A stretch of DNA of 64,000 nucleotides. Origin: Acinetobacter brisouisimilis. Its GTDB lineage: Bacteria > Pseudomonadota > Gammaproteobacteria > Pseudomonadales > Moraxellaceae. Both the position numbers and the translations under genes were made by a program. The notes below the pieces were generated by a model. The model ran no database searches, was not told the origin of the DNA, and worked only from the letters and a program-made list of their open reading frames with translations. Shown here piece after piece: positions 49,594 to 58,581 of this stretch. The stretch covers positions 201,920 to 265,919 of the forward strand of contig NZ_KB851219.1 of assembly GCF_000368265.1 (NCBI RefSeq), written 5' to 3'. The number at the start of each line of letters is the position of its first letter. Within the stretch, counting starts at the first letter, position 1.

Positions 49594-50489
49594 TGAATAT
49601 ACAGCCGTTAGTCACGATTGGTATACCCTTTTATAATGCAGAATTTTATCTATCTGATGCTATTAAATCGGTGATTGCACAGACATATAAAAGTTGGGAG
49701 CTTATCTTAATAGATGATGGTTCTACAGATAATTCATTGTCAATCGCTAAATCATTCGCCCAAAAAGATAGTAGAATTCGTATTATTTTTGATGGTCAAA
49801 ATAAAAAATTACCTGCTAGGCTTAATCAGATTATCCATGAGGCAAAAGGTAAGTATATAGCTAGAATGGATGCTGATGACATTGTTAGTCCACAACGCCT
49901 TGAATTACAAATTGAGTTTTTACAAGCATCTCCTGAGATAGACCTTATTTCAACTGGTATTTTGTCGCTTAAAAATGATTTAACATTAGTTGGCTATCGT
50001 GGTACAACTAATCCCAAAAGTATCAATCTAGCAGATGCGATTATGGGTACAACTGGCATTATTCATGCTTCAGTCGTAGCAAAAAAAGATTGGTTTCTCA
50101 GAAATCCTTATAATGAGAACAATCGACTTGCCGAAGATTATGAGCTATGGTTAACAGCGTATCTAAAAAATGATTTAAAAGTCGGATTTATCGAAAAGCC
50201 TTTATATTACTATCGTGAAGATCAAAGCATCCAGTTAAAAAAATTGCTAACAGCTTACGATAGTCAAATTGATATTATATCTAAAGTGTCAAGCCAATAT
50301 CTTGATAATAGAACAAAGCAAAAATTTATTAATAAATTTTTGCTAAAAAAAATAATGGTAAGAATATTGTTTTTGACTAAGCAAGAAGGCCTGCTACATA
50401 AAAGACGAGTTCAATCTCAAACACCTGATTTTTATATTCAACAATTGCAAAGAGATTTATCCTACCTTACTCAAGGAGATACTAATTGA
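49593..50489 (+). CDS. Glycosyltransferase, family 2
   Basis: A 298-residue GT-A enzyme. VTIGIPFYNAEFYLSDAIKSVIAQTYKSWELILIDDGSTDNS, PARLNQIIHEAKGKYIARMDADD (DxD) and AEDYELWL mark GT2. Coupled to wzy upstream (TAATG) and to the next gene (TTGA). Sugar specificity unknown. Confidence 0.88.
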   Translation: MNIQPLVTIGIPFYNAEFYLSDAIKSVIAQTYKSWELILIDDGSTDNSLSIAKSFAQKDSRIRIIFDGQNKKLPARLNQIIHEAKGKYIARMDADDIVSPQRLELQIEFLQASPEIDLISTGILSLKNDLTLVGYRGTTNPKSINLADAIMGTTGIIHASVVAKKDWFLRNPYNENNRLAEDYELWLTAYLKNDLKVGFIEKPLYYYREDQSIQLKKLLTAYDSQIDIISKVSSQYLDNRTKQKFINKFLLKKIMVRILFLTKQEGLLHKRRVQSQTPDFYIQQLQRDLSYLTQGDTN

Positions 50490-51604
50490 AACCTAAAGTT
50501 GCTCTAATTGTATCAGCACCTGGAACATTTAATGCATTTTACTTAAATCATATCAAATATTTAAATACATTATATGATGTTACTTTGATTGCTAACTTTG
50601 CAAAAAATGAAATAATTTTACCTGATGTTAAACATATTTCGTTAAATTTAGATAGGAAACCATCTATTATAGATGATGTAAAAAATTTAATGAAATTAAC
50701 AGCTATATTCAAAGAACAAAATTTTGATGTTGTTCACTCAACTACACCTAAAGCAGGATTTGTAACTCAGATAGCCGGTTTTTTGTCGGGTAGAAAAGTC
50801 CGATTACATACATTCACTGGTCAAGTATGGGCAAATAAAACTGGAATAAAGAGAAATATATTAAAATTAATTGATAAGACAATCGCAATTTTATCAACGC
50901 ACTTGTTAGCTGATAGTAAATCTCAAATAAATTTTTTAATTTCTGAAAATATTCCTGTTAAAGCCAAAATTCAAGTATTAGGAGCAGGATCAATTTCTGG
51001 TGTTAATATTAAAAAATTCTATCCAAGAAATACAGGAATTTTAAGAAATAAGTTAGGTTTTGTAGAGGATGACTTTGTATTTTTATTCATTGGCCGCCTA
51101 AATGCAGATAAAGGTATAAAAGATTTATTAAAAAGCTTTGAAATAGTTCATAATCAACGACCAAGAGCTAAACTACTTATAGTTGGTCCTGATGAGGAGA
51201 ATTTTTTTCCTATTATCGAACAGAATAAATTGTTTGATAATGCTATTTTTTATCAAGGATTTACTAAAACTCCTGAAGAGTATATGGCAATGGCTGATAT
51301 TATGTGCTTACCTTCATATAGAGAGGGGTTTGGCACGGTCATTGTAGAGGCATCTGCTTGTGGTACGCCAACTATTGGTTCGAATATTTACGGTATTACA
51401 GATGCTATTGATGATTGTAAAAGTGGTTACTTATTTCAAGTTGGTAATTCAGAAGATTTGGCATATAAAATGATTTATTGTATTGACAATTCTCAGGAGC
51501 TCAATAAAATTTCTTTATTTGGTATACAAAGAATTAAAGAAAAATTTGATGCAGAATTATGTTCACAATATTTATTAGACTATTATCAAAGTATCTTAGC
51601 TTGA
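50486..51604 (+). CDS. Glycosyltransferase, family 4
   Basis: A 372-residue GT-B enzyme. TTPKAGFVTQIAGFLSGRKVRLHTFTGQVWA in the acceptor domain is typical of the PglA/WbpL-region GT4 group, and FIGRLNADKGIKDLLKSFEIV and LPSYREGFGTVIVEASACG (EX7E) mark the donor domain. The TTG start overlaps the preceding stop (TTGA) with AAGGAG nine bases upstream. It precedes weeH, so it is a good candidate for the second sugar, added onto the QuiNAc4NAc-type primer. Confidence 0.87.
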   Translation: MKPKVALIVSAPGTFNAFYLNHIKYLNTLYDVTLIANFAKNEIILPDVKHISLNLDRKPSIIDDVKNLMKLTAIFKEQNFDVVHSTTPKAGFVTQIAGFLSGRKVRLHTFTGQVWANKTGIKRNILKLIDKTIAILSTHLLADSKSQINFLISENIPVKAKIQVLGAGSISGVNIKKFYPRNTGILRNKLGFVEDDFVFLFIGRLNADKGIKDLLKSFEIVHNQRPRAKLLIVGPDEENFFPIIEQNKLFDNAIFYQGFTKTPEEYMAMADIMCLPSYREGFGTVIVEASACGTPTIGSNIYGITDAIDDCKSGYLFQVGNSEDLAYKMIYCIDNSQELNKISLFGIQRIKEKFDAELCSQYLLDYYQSILA

Positions 51605-51623
51605 GACAATTGGTGATTATATT

Positions 51624-52229
51624 ATGCTAAAACAAACCTTTGATATTATCATTTCAGCTTTCGCTTTAATCATTCTTGCACCTATTTATGCGGTCATTGC
51701 TTATAAGGTTAAAAAAAATCTCGGTTCACCCGTATTTTTTCGTCAAACTCGCCCAGGATTACATGGTCAACCTTTTGAAATGATTAAGTTTCGCACCATG
51801 AAAGATGCAGTGGATTTAAAAGGTAACCCTTTACCTGATTCTGAGCGTTTAACATCTTTTGGAAAAATGCTGCGTTCGACCAGTCTAGATGAATTGCCCG
51901 AATTATGGAATGTATTAAAAGGTGATATGAGTCTTGTTGGACCGCGTCCTTTACTTATGGAATATTTGCCACTTTATAGTGTTGAGCAGGCAAAGCGTCA
52001 TCAAGTTCGCCCAGGAATAACGGGCTATGCTCAGGTTAATGGCCGTAATGCGATTAGTTGGGAAGAAAAATTTAAACTCGATACTTGGTATGTTGAGCAT
52101 CAATCGTTTTGGCTAGACATAAAAATTTTAATAAAAACTGTAAAAAAAGTACTTTTAAAAGATGATATCAGTGCTGATGGTGAAGCTACTATGAACAAGT
52201 TTACAGGTACATCTAAGAAAAATGACTAA
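51624..52229 (+). CDS. weeH: Initiating sugar-1-phosphate transferase (PglC/WeeH type)
   Basis: A 201-residue monotopic phosphoglycosyl transferase. It has one hairpin-like hydrophobic start (QTFDIIISAFALIILAPIYAVIAYKV), then PVFFRQTRPGLHGQPFEMIKFRTM, SLDELPELWNVLKGDMSLVGPRPLL (catalytic Asp-Glu dyad) and RPGITGYAQVNGRN. It moves a diacetamido-trideoxyhexose phosphate from UDP to undecaprenyl phosphate, starting the repeat unit. Short form without extra membrane helices, as in PglC. Overlaps weeI by eight bases. Confidence 0.9.
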   Translation: MLKQTFDIIISAFALIILAPIYAVIAYKVKKNLGSPVFFRQTRPGLHGQPFEMIKFRTMKDAVDLKGNPLPDSERLTSFGKMLRSTSLDELPELWNVLKGDMSLVGPRPLLMEYLPLYSVEQAKRHQVRPGITGYAQVNGRNAISWEEKFKLDTWYVEHQSFWLDIKILIKTVKKVLLKDDISADGEATMNKFTGTSKKND

Positions 52230-52878
52230 ACTTTATGCAATTTATGGTGCTTCAGGTTGTGGTCGCAGTCTAATGCCTGTAGCACGTCAGCAATTAGCGC
52301 GTGGGGATAATTCCTCAGAGATTATTTTTATTGACGATGCACTTACGCAGACGATGATCATTAATGGTCATCGTGCTATGAATTATACAGCTTTTTTGAA
52401 TGAAGCAGCAGAGGATAAAGCAGTACAGATTTCAATTGCAAATAGCTATATTCGTCAAAAAATTGCTAACATTTTAGAAGCTGATAAAATAGCATTATGG
52501 TCGATATTTGCTGATAATATGGTTTTAATGGACCAAGTGGAAATTGGGGTTGGTGCTGCTTTAAGTCCATTTGTTACAATTACTTCGAATATCAAAATTG
52601 GTAAATGTTTTCATGCTAATTTATATAGCTATGTCGAGCATGATTGCGTGATTGGGGATTATGTGACTTTTGCACCGAGTGTAAAATGCAACGGCAATAT
52701 TCATATTGAGGATCATGTTTACATTGGGACTGGTGCAGTGATTAAACAGGGTACTCCAGACAAACCATTAGTGATTGGTAAAGGTGCTGTCGTGGGTATG
52801 GGGGCGGTAGTCACCAAAAGTGTGCCATCAGGTGTGACTGTGGTAGGTAACCCCGCACGAATTTTAGAAAAAAGATAA
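52222..52878 (+). CDS. weeI: UDP-amino-sugar acetyltransferase (PglD/WeeI type)
   Basis: A 218-residue left-handed beta-helix acyltransferase. The N-terminal Rossmann-like part starts KLYAIYGASGCGRSLMPVA (UDP-sugar binding) and the C-terminal hexapeptide repeats run from about residue 100 (GVGAALSPFVTITSNIKIGK) with the catalytic His in YVEHDCVIGDYVTFAP. It adds an acetyl group to UDP-4-amino-trideoxyhexose, giving the di-N-acetylated sugar. Homologous to WeeI of Acinetobacter and PglD of Campylobacter. Confidence 0.9.
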   Translation: MTKLYAIYGASGCGRSLMPVARQQLARGDNSSEIIFIDDALTQTMIINGHRAMNYTAFLNEAAEDKAVQISIANSYIRQKIANILEADKIALWSIFADNMVLMDQVEIGVGAALSPFVTITSNIKIGKCFHANLYSYVEHDCVIGDYVTFAPSVKCNGNIHIEDHVYIGTGAVIKQGTPDKPLVIGKGAVVGMGAVVTKSVPSGVTVVGNPARILEKR

Positions 52879-52904
52879 GCTTCAATTTTAGTTTAGGAAA
52901 GATC

Positions 52905-54080
52905 ATGTTAAACACTGCATTTGAGCCATGGCCAAGTTTTACCCAACAAGAAGCCGATGCTGTCTCTCGGGTTTTACTTTCAAATCAAGTGAATTACTGG
53001 ACTGGGCAAGAATGTCGTGAGTTTGAAAAAGAATTTGCCCAATTTACTAGAACGAAATATGCGGTTGCCCTTGCTAATGGGACTGTCGCTCTAGATGTTG
53101 CATTAAAAGCCTTAGGTGTGTGTGTAGGTGATGATGTCATTGTGACCTCACGTACGTTCTTGGCTTCAGCCAGTTCAATTGTGACTGCAGGGGCAAATCC
53201 AATTTTTGCTGATGTTGAACTTGATTCACAAAATATTTCACGTCGTACCATTGAAAAAGTTTTAACTCCGAATACTAAAGTAATTATCTGTGTACATTTG
53301 GCAGGCTGGATGTGTGATATGGAGCCAATCATGCAGCTTGCTGAAGAAAAAGGACTGTATGTGATTGAAGATTGTGCTCAGGCACATGGAGCAGAATATA
53401 AAGGTCGATCTGCAGGTTCAATTGGTCATATAGGAGCTTGGTCTTTCTGTCAGGATAAAATAATGACTACAGGTGGTGAAGGAGGTATGGTGACTACCAA
53501 TGATGAAGGCTTGTGGAAAAAAATGTGGTCGTATAAAGATCACGGTAAAAATTTCGATAGCGTTTATAGTAAACAGCATTCTTCAGGTTTTCGTTGGTTA
53601 CATGACTCTTTTGGAACTAATTGGCGTATGATTGAGATGCAGGCTGTCATTGGTCGTATTCAACTTGCTTGTATGCCGAAATGGACAAAAAAACGTACTG
53701 AACATGCTGAGCAGATTTTAGAGGCTTTTGAAGATAGTCCTTATTTTACTGTACATCGCCCATCAACTGATTATGTTCATGCGCAATATAAATGTTATGT
53801 GCAAGTAAATATAAATGCTTTACCATCAGATTGGTCACGTAATCGTATTATGAATGAAATCAATGCGTTAGGTGTGCCCTGTTTTAGTGGATCTTGTTCT
53901 GAAGTTTATTTGGAGCATGCTTTTGATGGTACATCATGGCGACCTATAGAGCGGTTGCCAAATGCGAAGCAGTTGGGGGAAACGAGTCTAATGTTTTTGG
54001 TACATCCAACGTTGAGTAAAGATAATATGAAAAAGACTTTAGCTGCTATTCGACAGGTTATTCAAATTATGCAAGTATAA
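52905..54080 (+). CDS. weeJ: PLP aminotransferase, DegT/DnrJ family (PglE/WeeJ type)
   Basis: A 391-residue sugar aminotransferase. Marks: LANGTVALDVALKALGV, DVIVTSRTFLASASSIV, VIEDCAQAHGAEYKGRSAGSIGHIGAWSFCQDKIMTTGGEGGMV with the PLP-binding Lys in QDKIMT, and FGTNWRMIEMQAVIG. It aminates the C4 keto group made by WeeK, giving the UDP-4-amino sugar for WeeI. Substrate stereochemistry (bacillosamine versus other epimer) cannot be read from sequence. Confidence 0.9.
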   Translation: MLNTAFEPWPSFTQQEADAVSRVLLSNQVNYWTGQECREFEKEFAQFTRTKYAVALANGTVALDVALKALGVCVGDDVIVTSRTFLASASSIVTAGANPIFADVELDSQNISRRTIEKVLTPNTKVIICVHLAGWMCDMEPIMQLAEEKGLYVIEDCAQAHGAEYKGRSAGSIGHIGAWSFCQDKIMTTGGEGGMVTTNDEGLWKKMWSYKDHGKNFDSVYSKQHSSGFRWLHDSFGTNWRMIEMQAVIGRIQLACMPKWTKKRTEHAEQILEAFEDSPYFTVHRPSTDYVHAQYKCYVQVNINALPSDWSRNRIMNEINALGVPCFSGSCSEVYLEHAFDGTSWRPIERLPNAKQLGETSLMFLVHPTLSKDNMKKTLAAIRQVIQIMQV

Positions 54081-54215
54081 TTAAAAGAAAGTGTTGTGGA
54101 TATATTGTTTTTGATGGTTTGTATTTATTATTTAACAATAAAATACAAAACTGTGAAAATTGTTTTTTGTGTCTTTATTTAGAAAATTGCAAAGACAGTC
54201 AGTTAAGGAATTTCC

Positions 54216-56093
54216 GTGAAACGCACGATTATTCAGCTATTATCGATGTCCAGAAGGACTAAACAGGTGAGTTTATTACTGCTGGATTTATTGATTCTAC
54301 CTATTCTCTTATGGATATGTTATGCGATTCGGTTATTTGACTGGAATGTTGAAATCATTCCGGGAATGATTCTCAGTTGGATTCTAATCAGTGGACTTTC
54401 AGTTTTGAGCTTGTTACTGATGGGAGCCTACCATTTTATCGTGCGGGCTTTTAGTGAACTGTTTATTACAAAACTGGCTTTTGCTGTCAGTTTAATGGTT
54501 ATAACTTTATATTTATTAGCCTATATGAAATTGACTTCTATTCCCATGTCGATTCCACTCATGTACGGTTTTTTCATGTTTGGTTGGGTCTGGTTCAGTC
54601 GTGCACTTATTCGTTTTATTGTACAGGCTATGCTGAGATCTAAAGCTAGGAAGAAGCGCGTTGCCATATATGGTGCAGGTCTTGCTGGACAGCAAATTGC
54701 TGCAGTCTTACTACATTCAGATGAGCATATACCATTATTTTTTATTGATAGTAAAAAAACCTTACAGGGGCAGATCATTGGTGGATTAAAAGTCTATTCA
54801 GTTGAGGAGGCATTTAACCGTGCCTTTAAAAAATATGCGATTGATGAAATTTTAATTGCATTACCCTCGATAAGTCGTTCACGTAAAAATGAAATCATTA
54901 AGCTGCTTGAACCTGCACATTTAAAAATTACTGAATTACCTGATATGACGCAACTGATGGATGGTGAGATTAAGATCAGTGATATCCGTGAAGTAGATAT
55001 TATTGATCTGTTGGGGCGTGACCCAATTCCACCAATTGAGCCATTACTGACCAAAAATATCCAAGATAAAGTGGTAATGGTAACTGGGGCTGGTGGATCA
55101 ATTGGTTCTGAATTATGCCGTCAGATTGTGAAAAACCAGCCAAAACAACTGATTATTTATGAATTAACTGAGTTTGCACTTTATAGTATTGATAAAGAGC
55201 TGCGTTTAAATAGTAATTGTAACATTATTCCGATCTTAGGTAGTGTACTAGAACAGGGGAAATTGGAACGGGTGATTGAGCAATATGCTGTGCAGACTGT
55301 TTATCATGCTGCTGCTTACAAACATGTGCCTCTGGTAGAATGTAATCCGATTGCCGGTTTAAAAAATAATGCATTAGGAACAGCTTTTAGTGTAAATGCC
55401 GCTGTGAAAAAAGGGGTAGAAACATTTGTACTGATTTCAACTGATAAAGCAGTACGCCCAACCAATGTGATGGGAGCCTCAAAACGTATGGCTGAACTTT
55501 ACTGTCAGGCCATGGCAAAAGTACAGCATCAAACTCAGATTAGTATTGTCCGTTTTGGTAATGTTCTTGGATCATCGGGTTCTGTCGTTCCTTTATTTAA
55601 ACAGCAAATTAGTAAAGGCGGTCCGATTACAGTGACTCATCCTGAAGTGACACGTTACTTTATGACTATTCCAGAAGCATCACAATTGGTGATTCAGGCT
55701 GGAGCGCTAGGTACCGGAGGAGATGTATTTTTACTGGATATGGGGGATGCAGTACGAATTCAGGATCTTGCTCGGCAGATGGTGACATTGAGTGGTTTAC
55801 AGATTAGGGAAGCTGGAAGTACATATGGTGATATTGAGATTCACTATACGGGATTGAGACCTGGTGAGAAACTCTATGAAGAGCTATTGATTGATCAGGA
55901 TGATACTGAGGTTACTGAACATAGTCGCATTTTACGTTCTTTTGAAAAAGATTTCCCTTTAGACGAATTGCAACCGATCTTTAAATCTCTAGAAAAAATT
56001 AAAGCGACGGAACAGGATATCAATTGGGCACTTACACAACTGGAGTGCTATGTTGATGGCTATCGACGTAGTGGGCAAATACAAGTGAATTAA
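54216..56093 (+). CDS. weeK: UDP-GlcNAc 4,6-dehydratase (PglF/WeeK type)
   Basis: A 625-residue membrane-anchored dehydratase. Four hydrophobic helices in the first 130 residues, a first Rossmann-like domain (VAIYGAGLAGQQIAAVLL), then the catalytic short-chain dehydrogenase domain: VVMVTGAGGSIGSELCRQIV (NAD), VYHAAAYKHVPLVE, and STDKAVRPTNVMGASKRMAE with the Lys. It converts UDP-GlcNAc to the 4-keto-6-deoxy sugar, step one of the pathway. GTG start with AAGGA before it. Also named gdr in capsule nomenclature. Confidence 0.92.
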   Translation: MKRTIIQLLSMSRRTKQVSLLLLDLLILPILLWICYAIRLFDWNVEIIPGMILSWILISGLSVLSLLLMGAYHFIVRAFSELFITKLAFAVSLMVITLYLLAYMKLTSIPMSIPLMYGFFMFGWVWFSRALIRFIVQAMLRSKARKKRVAIYGAGLAGQQIAAVLLHSDEHIPLFFIDSKKTLQGQIIGGLKVYSVEEAFNRAFKKYAIDEILIALPSISRSRKNEIIKLLEPAHLKITELPDMTQLMDGEIKISDIREVDIIDLLGRDPIPPIEPLLTKNIQDKVVMVTGAGGSIGSELCRQIVKNQPKQLIIYELTEFALYSIDKELRLNSNCNIIPILGSVLEQGKLERVIEQYAVQTVYHAAAYKHVPLVECNPIAGLKNNALGTAFSVNAAVKKGVETFVLISTDKAVRPTNVMGASKRMAELYCQAMAKVQHQTQISIVRFGNVLGSSGSVVPLFKQQISKGGPITVTHPEVTRYFMTIPEASQLVIQAGALGTGGDVFLLDMGDAVRIQDLARQMVTLSGLQIREAGSTYGDIEIHYTGLRPGEKLYEELLIDQDDTEVTEHSRILRSFEKDFPLDELQPIFKSLEKIKATEQDINWALTQLECYVDGYRRSGQIQVN

Positions 56094-56339
56094 TGTTGAA
56101 TTCACTTGTATTTGTAGTGAGTGCCAGAGACTTAATTTTGAACAGTGAATGATTATTACGATTGCTTTGCCTTTCCACAAGGCAACTAGCATGTATGGTA
56201 CGGTCTATCTGTACTGTAAAGGAAGGTATTCGTTCAGAATGCGAATATAGATTGAGTATTTTTTATATTGCTGAATTTAATCTTATTTTTAGAGTTGTTT
56301 GGATTATTGAAAATGAAAATAAGGTATAATATAAATTCG

Positions 56340-56359
56340 TGCAGTCTGCGGGACTCGAA
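56340..56359 (-). other. tRNA 3'-end fragment, probable att site
   Basis: On the minus strand TTCGAGTCCCGCAGACTGCA is a T-loop, T-stem 3' strand and acceptor 3' strand of a tRNA with no 5' part beside it. Such short pieces are left where an element has integrated into a tRNA gene. The intact tRNA is not in this window. In the 659-base gap 56094-56752 this and the repeats at 56411 are the only elements recognised. Confidence 0.6.
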
Positions 56360-56410
56360 TTTTTAATTTATACTATTGAAAAGTAATGAAGTAAATAAAT
56401 TTAAAATTTT

Positions 56411-56432
56411 TTGTACCGCATATTGTACCGTA
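56411..56432. repeat. Twin TTGTACCG repeats near the att site
   Basis: TTGTACCGCA and TTGTACCGTA, spaced 12 bases apart, lie 50 bases from the tRNA fragment. Similar TTGTACC direct repeats often accompany P4-type integrase genes beside tRNA sites; no integrase is present here. A further GGTACGG occurs near 56196. Confidence 0.4.
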
Positions 56433-56752
56433 AAAAATAAAAGTGCTATCTAATTGATATTTTTAAATTCGCAGTTGACTTGATACCGAGTATTACGCCC
56501 ACCACCTTCCAATTTAATTTACACTAGATTGTGCGTGGCTATAGCTTTCTCACGTTGATTACCTTTTTGTATTGAGATGGGTACGATATTGTTTAGAGCC
56601 ATTTTTTGTTGTTTGTATTCGATTTATAAAATAAATCGAATACATGGCTTAATAAGCTCATAATTGTTGATACCTATACTGGATGAACTCTACATACTTT
56701 ACAAGCACATTGGGTTTCTTAAACATTGTATCTATGGGTTACTTAGCCTCAG

Positions 56753-57661
56753 TTAATACAAGTTTTTACCTGTTTTTTGATTGCTATACTCTTGATATTT
56801 ATCTCTAATGATAGATTCGAGTACTTGAGCTTGAGGCTTGTTCAATATCTGCGATAAAAACTCTAATTGTTTATGAGTTTCTTTAGTAAGTGGTAGATGG
56901 TAAGCTTTCTTCGTTTTTCCAGCATCTCTAAATTTTTTTTGGCTCCATGCACGACGCATTTTATCTAAAAATAAATTTTTCTCGGCTGGTTGACCAAGGC
57001 TTAATGCATCTATTTCTGTGATAACATAAAGATAATTATCTATTAATTGGGTGCTTTGCGATACTAAACAAATATCATTCATTAATGGCTGAAATAAACT
57101 TTTTTCACTCTTTTTAATATAAGAAAATGCCCATTGAACTTGTTCTAAATCTTCCTTATTAATCCAAGAAATATCTCTATTATTTGATAAAATATTTCTC
57201 CATATTAATTGAAATTTTTTAAAGTTCTCTAATTTGTAAGAAGTTTTACTCTCAGAATAAAGTTTATTAGACAGCTGGATACATTTAATATAAATATTAT
57301 CTTCAAAAAAATTAGGAATTTCCGAAAAACTATCAAAACTAAAAATTAAAGAACTCAATTCTTTCTCACAAAATTTTTTAAAGAAACTCATTTCTCTAAT
57401 ATCATTTTTATTTAAAAATCTTAAGAGATCAGACTCCTTAATAGAGTGATTTTTTAAAAATTCTTCAATTTCATAATTTTCCTCCTTACAGAGGTAATTT
57501 GTTAATTTTCTTTTAAAATCAGCAAAATCACAATAATTCTCTAATAAATTACTAGAGTCTTTAGACCATAAAGCAAGAAGTTGAGGATAACCTAAACTAT
57601 TAATTTTTAGCTCATACTGATGATATTTTTTTAAATATATTTCTTGGTTATATTTGTGCAT
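56753..57661 (-). CDS. Unknown protein with a C-terminal ribbon-helix-helix-like segment
   Basis: A 302-residue, very AT-rich, Lys-rich protein. Residues 1-230 are mostly helical with no recognised motif. The last 45 residues (KKAYHLPLTKETHKQLEFLS followed by QILNKPQAQVLESIIRDKY) have the strand-helix-helix pattern of MetJ/Arc-type DNA-binding domains, as in many mobile-element regulators. It is the first gene inside the probable element, reading towards the att site. It may regulate the Rep-like gene or excision; this is inference. Confidence 0.6.
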   Translation of the reverse strand: MHKYNQEIYLKKYHQYELKINSLGYPQLLALWSKDSSNLLENYCDFADFKRKLTNYLCKEENYEIEEFLKNHSIKESDLLRFLNKNDIREMSFFKKFCEKELSSLIFSFDSFSEIPNFFEDNIYIKCIQLSNKLYSESKTSYKLENFKKFQLIWRNILSNNRDISWINKEDLEQVQWAFSYIKKSEKSLFQPLMNDICLVSQSTQLIDNYLYVITEIDALSLGQPAEKNLFLDKMRRAWSQKKFRDAGKTKKAYHLPLTKETHKQLEFLSQILNKPQAQVLESIIRDKYQEYSNQKTGKNLY

Positions 57662-57835
57662 TTTTGACCCGAATTTCGTTTAATTTTACTATTATTTTAG
57701 CATAAATTTAATCTTATTTTTAAAAATATATGCATAATATTATCGTGATATTTACGTAGTAAAAAATCTATATATTTTTATAAATTAAAAATAAAAACTA
57801 ATTTAATCAATATTTTATTAGAAATAAGCTTCATT

Positions 57836-58105
57836 TCATAAATCATTTTTATTCAATTTTATATTGTAAATTATAGCAATAAAATTAAACCTAAAACCAA
57901 GTCTTTCACCTTCGTTTTGGTAGCATTCAGCTAGAATTTTGAAAGTTTTCAAACTGCCAAATATATACTCAATCCCTGTTCGTCTTTTGTTGATCTCTTG
58001 GTTATAAATTTTCAGTTCGGAATCTAAGTACACCATCTTTTCACTTTGAAGGGTAATAAGGTATTTGAATACAAAATATAAATTTCCTGATAGCCTTACC
58101 TGCAA
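57836..58105 (-). pseudogene. IS5-type transposase C-terminal remnant
   Basis: An 89-residue frame whose middle reads NQEINKRRTGIEYIFGSLKTFKILAECYQNEGERLGFRFNFIAIIYNIKL. This follows the IS5-family transposase end (E...R..E...LK.F.IL...YRN...R.GLR.N.I...YN), including the last catalytic Glu and the YN end. The N-terminal two-thirds is missing. No terminal inverted repeats were identified. Confidence 0.6.
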
Positions 58106-58127
58106 GGATAAAAGCTCTAAAAGGAAT

Positions 58128-58275
58128 CTAGTTTAAATTACGTTTGAATAATTCAAAATCATGCACAGCATTGCGACTGATACATAAGTCAGAATTTGCC
58201 AAGTTTTGTAGTAGATAATGGTCTATATCTTGTAATTTATTATATTTATTAAATAAAAAATTAATTAACAGAATT
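58128..58275 (-). pseudogene. Coding remnant of unknown family
   Basis: A frame of about 49 codons without a start ends at TAG 58128-58130. Its peptide contains NKLQDIDHYLLQNLANSD followed by LCISRNAVHDFELFKRNLN, which looks coding but was not assigned to a family. It lies just upstream of the transposase remnant. The rest of 58106-58581 is AT-rich with nothing recognised. Confidence 0.35.
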
Positions 58276-58581
58276 TAAAAATTTCTAGTAGTTATTTTTA
58301 TAGAAATTTATACTTCTTTATTTAGTTATTAAATATTTCATGAAAATTAATTAGTGATTAAAAATAATCCGAATTCATTAGCTTAACTTTAGCTTAAAAA
58401 TATCTTAAAAAACCCTTTAAATTCATTGGTTAAATTTTAATTTTTATTAAATTTATTTATATAAAAATAATCAAAAATTACTTGGTTAATTATATTATAT
58501 CAGATTTATTAAGATCAATATTTTAATTAAAAAAAACCTAAGTAACTCATGTCATGGTGAATAATATTTTTCGGAGACACC

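Noticed and set aside
56340..56359. Intact tRNA gene
   Set aside because: Only the 3' part is present; the flanking minus-strand bases do not form the D and anticodon arms.
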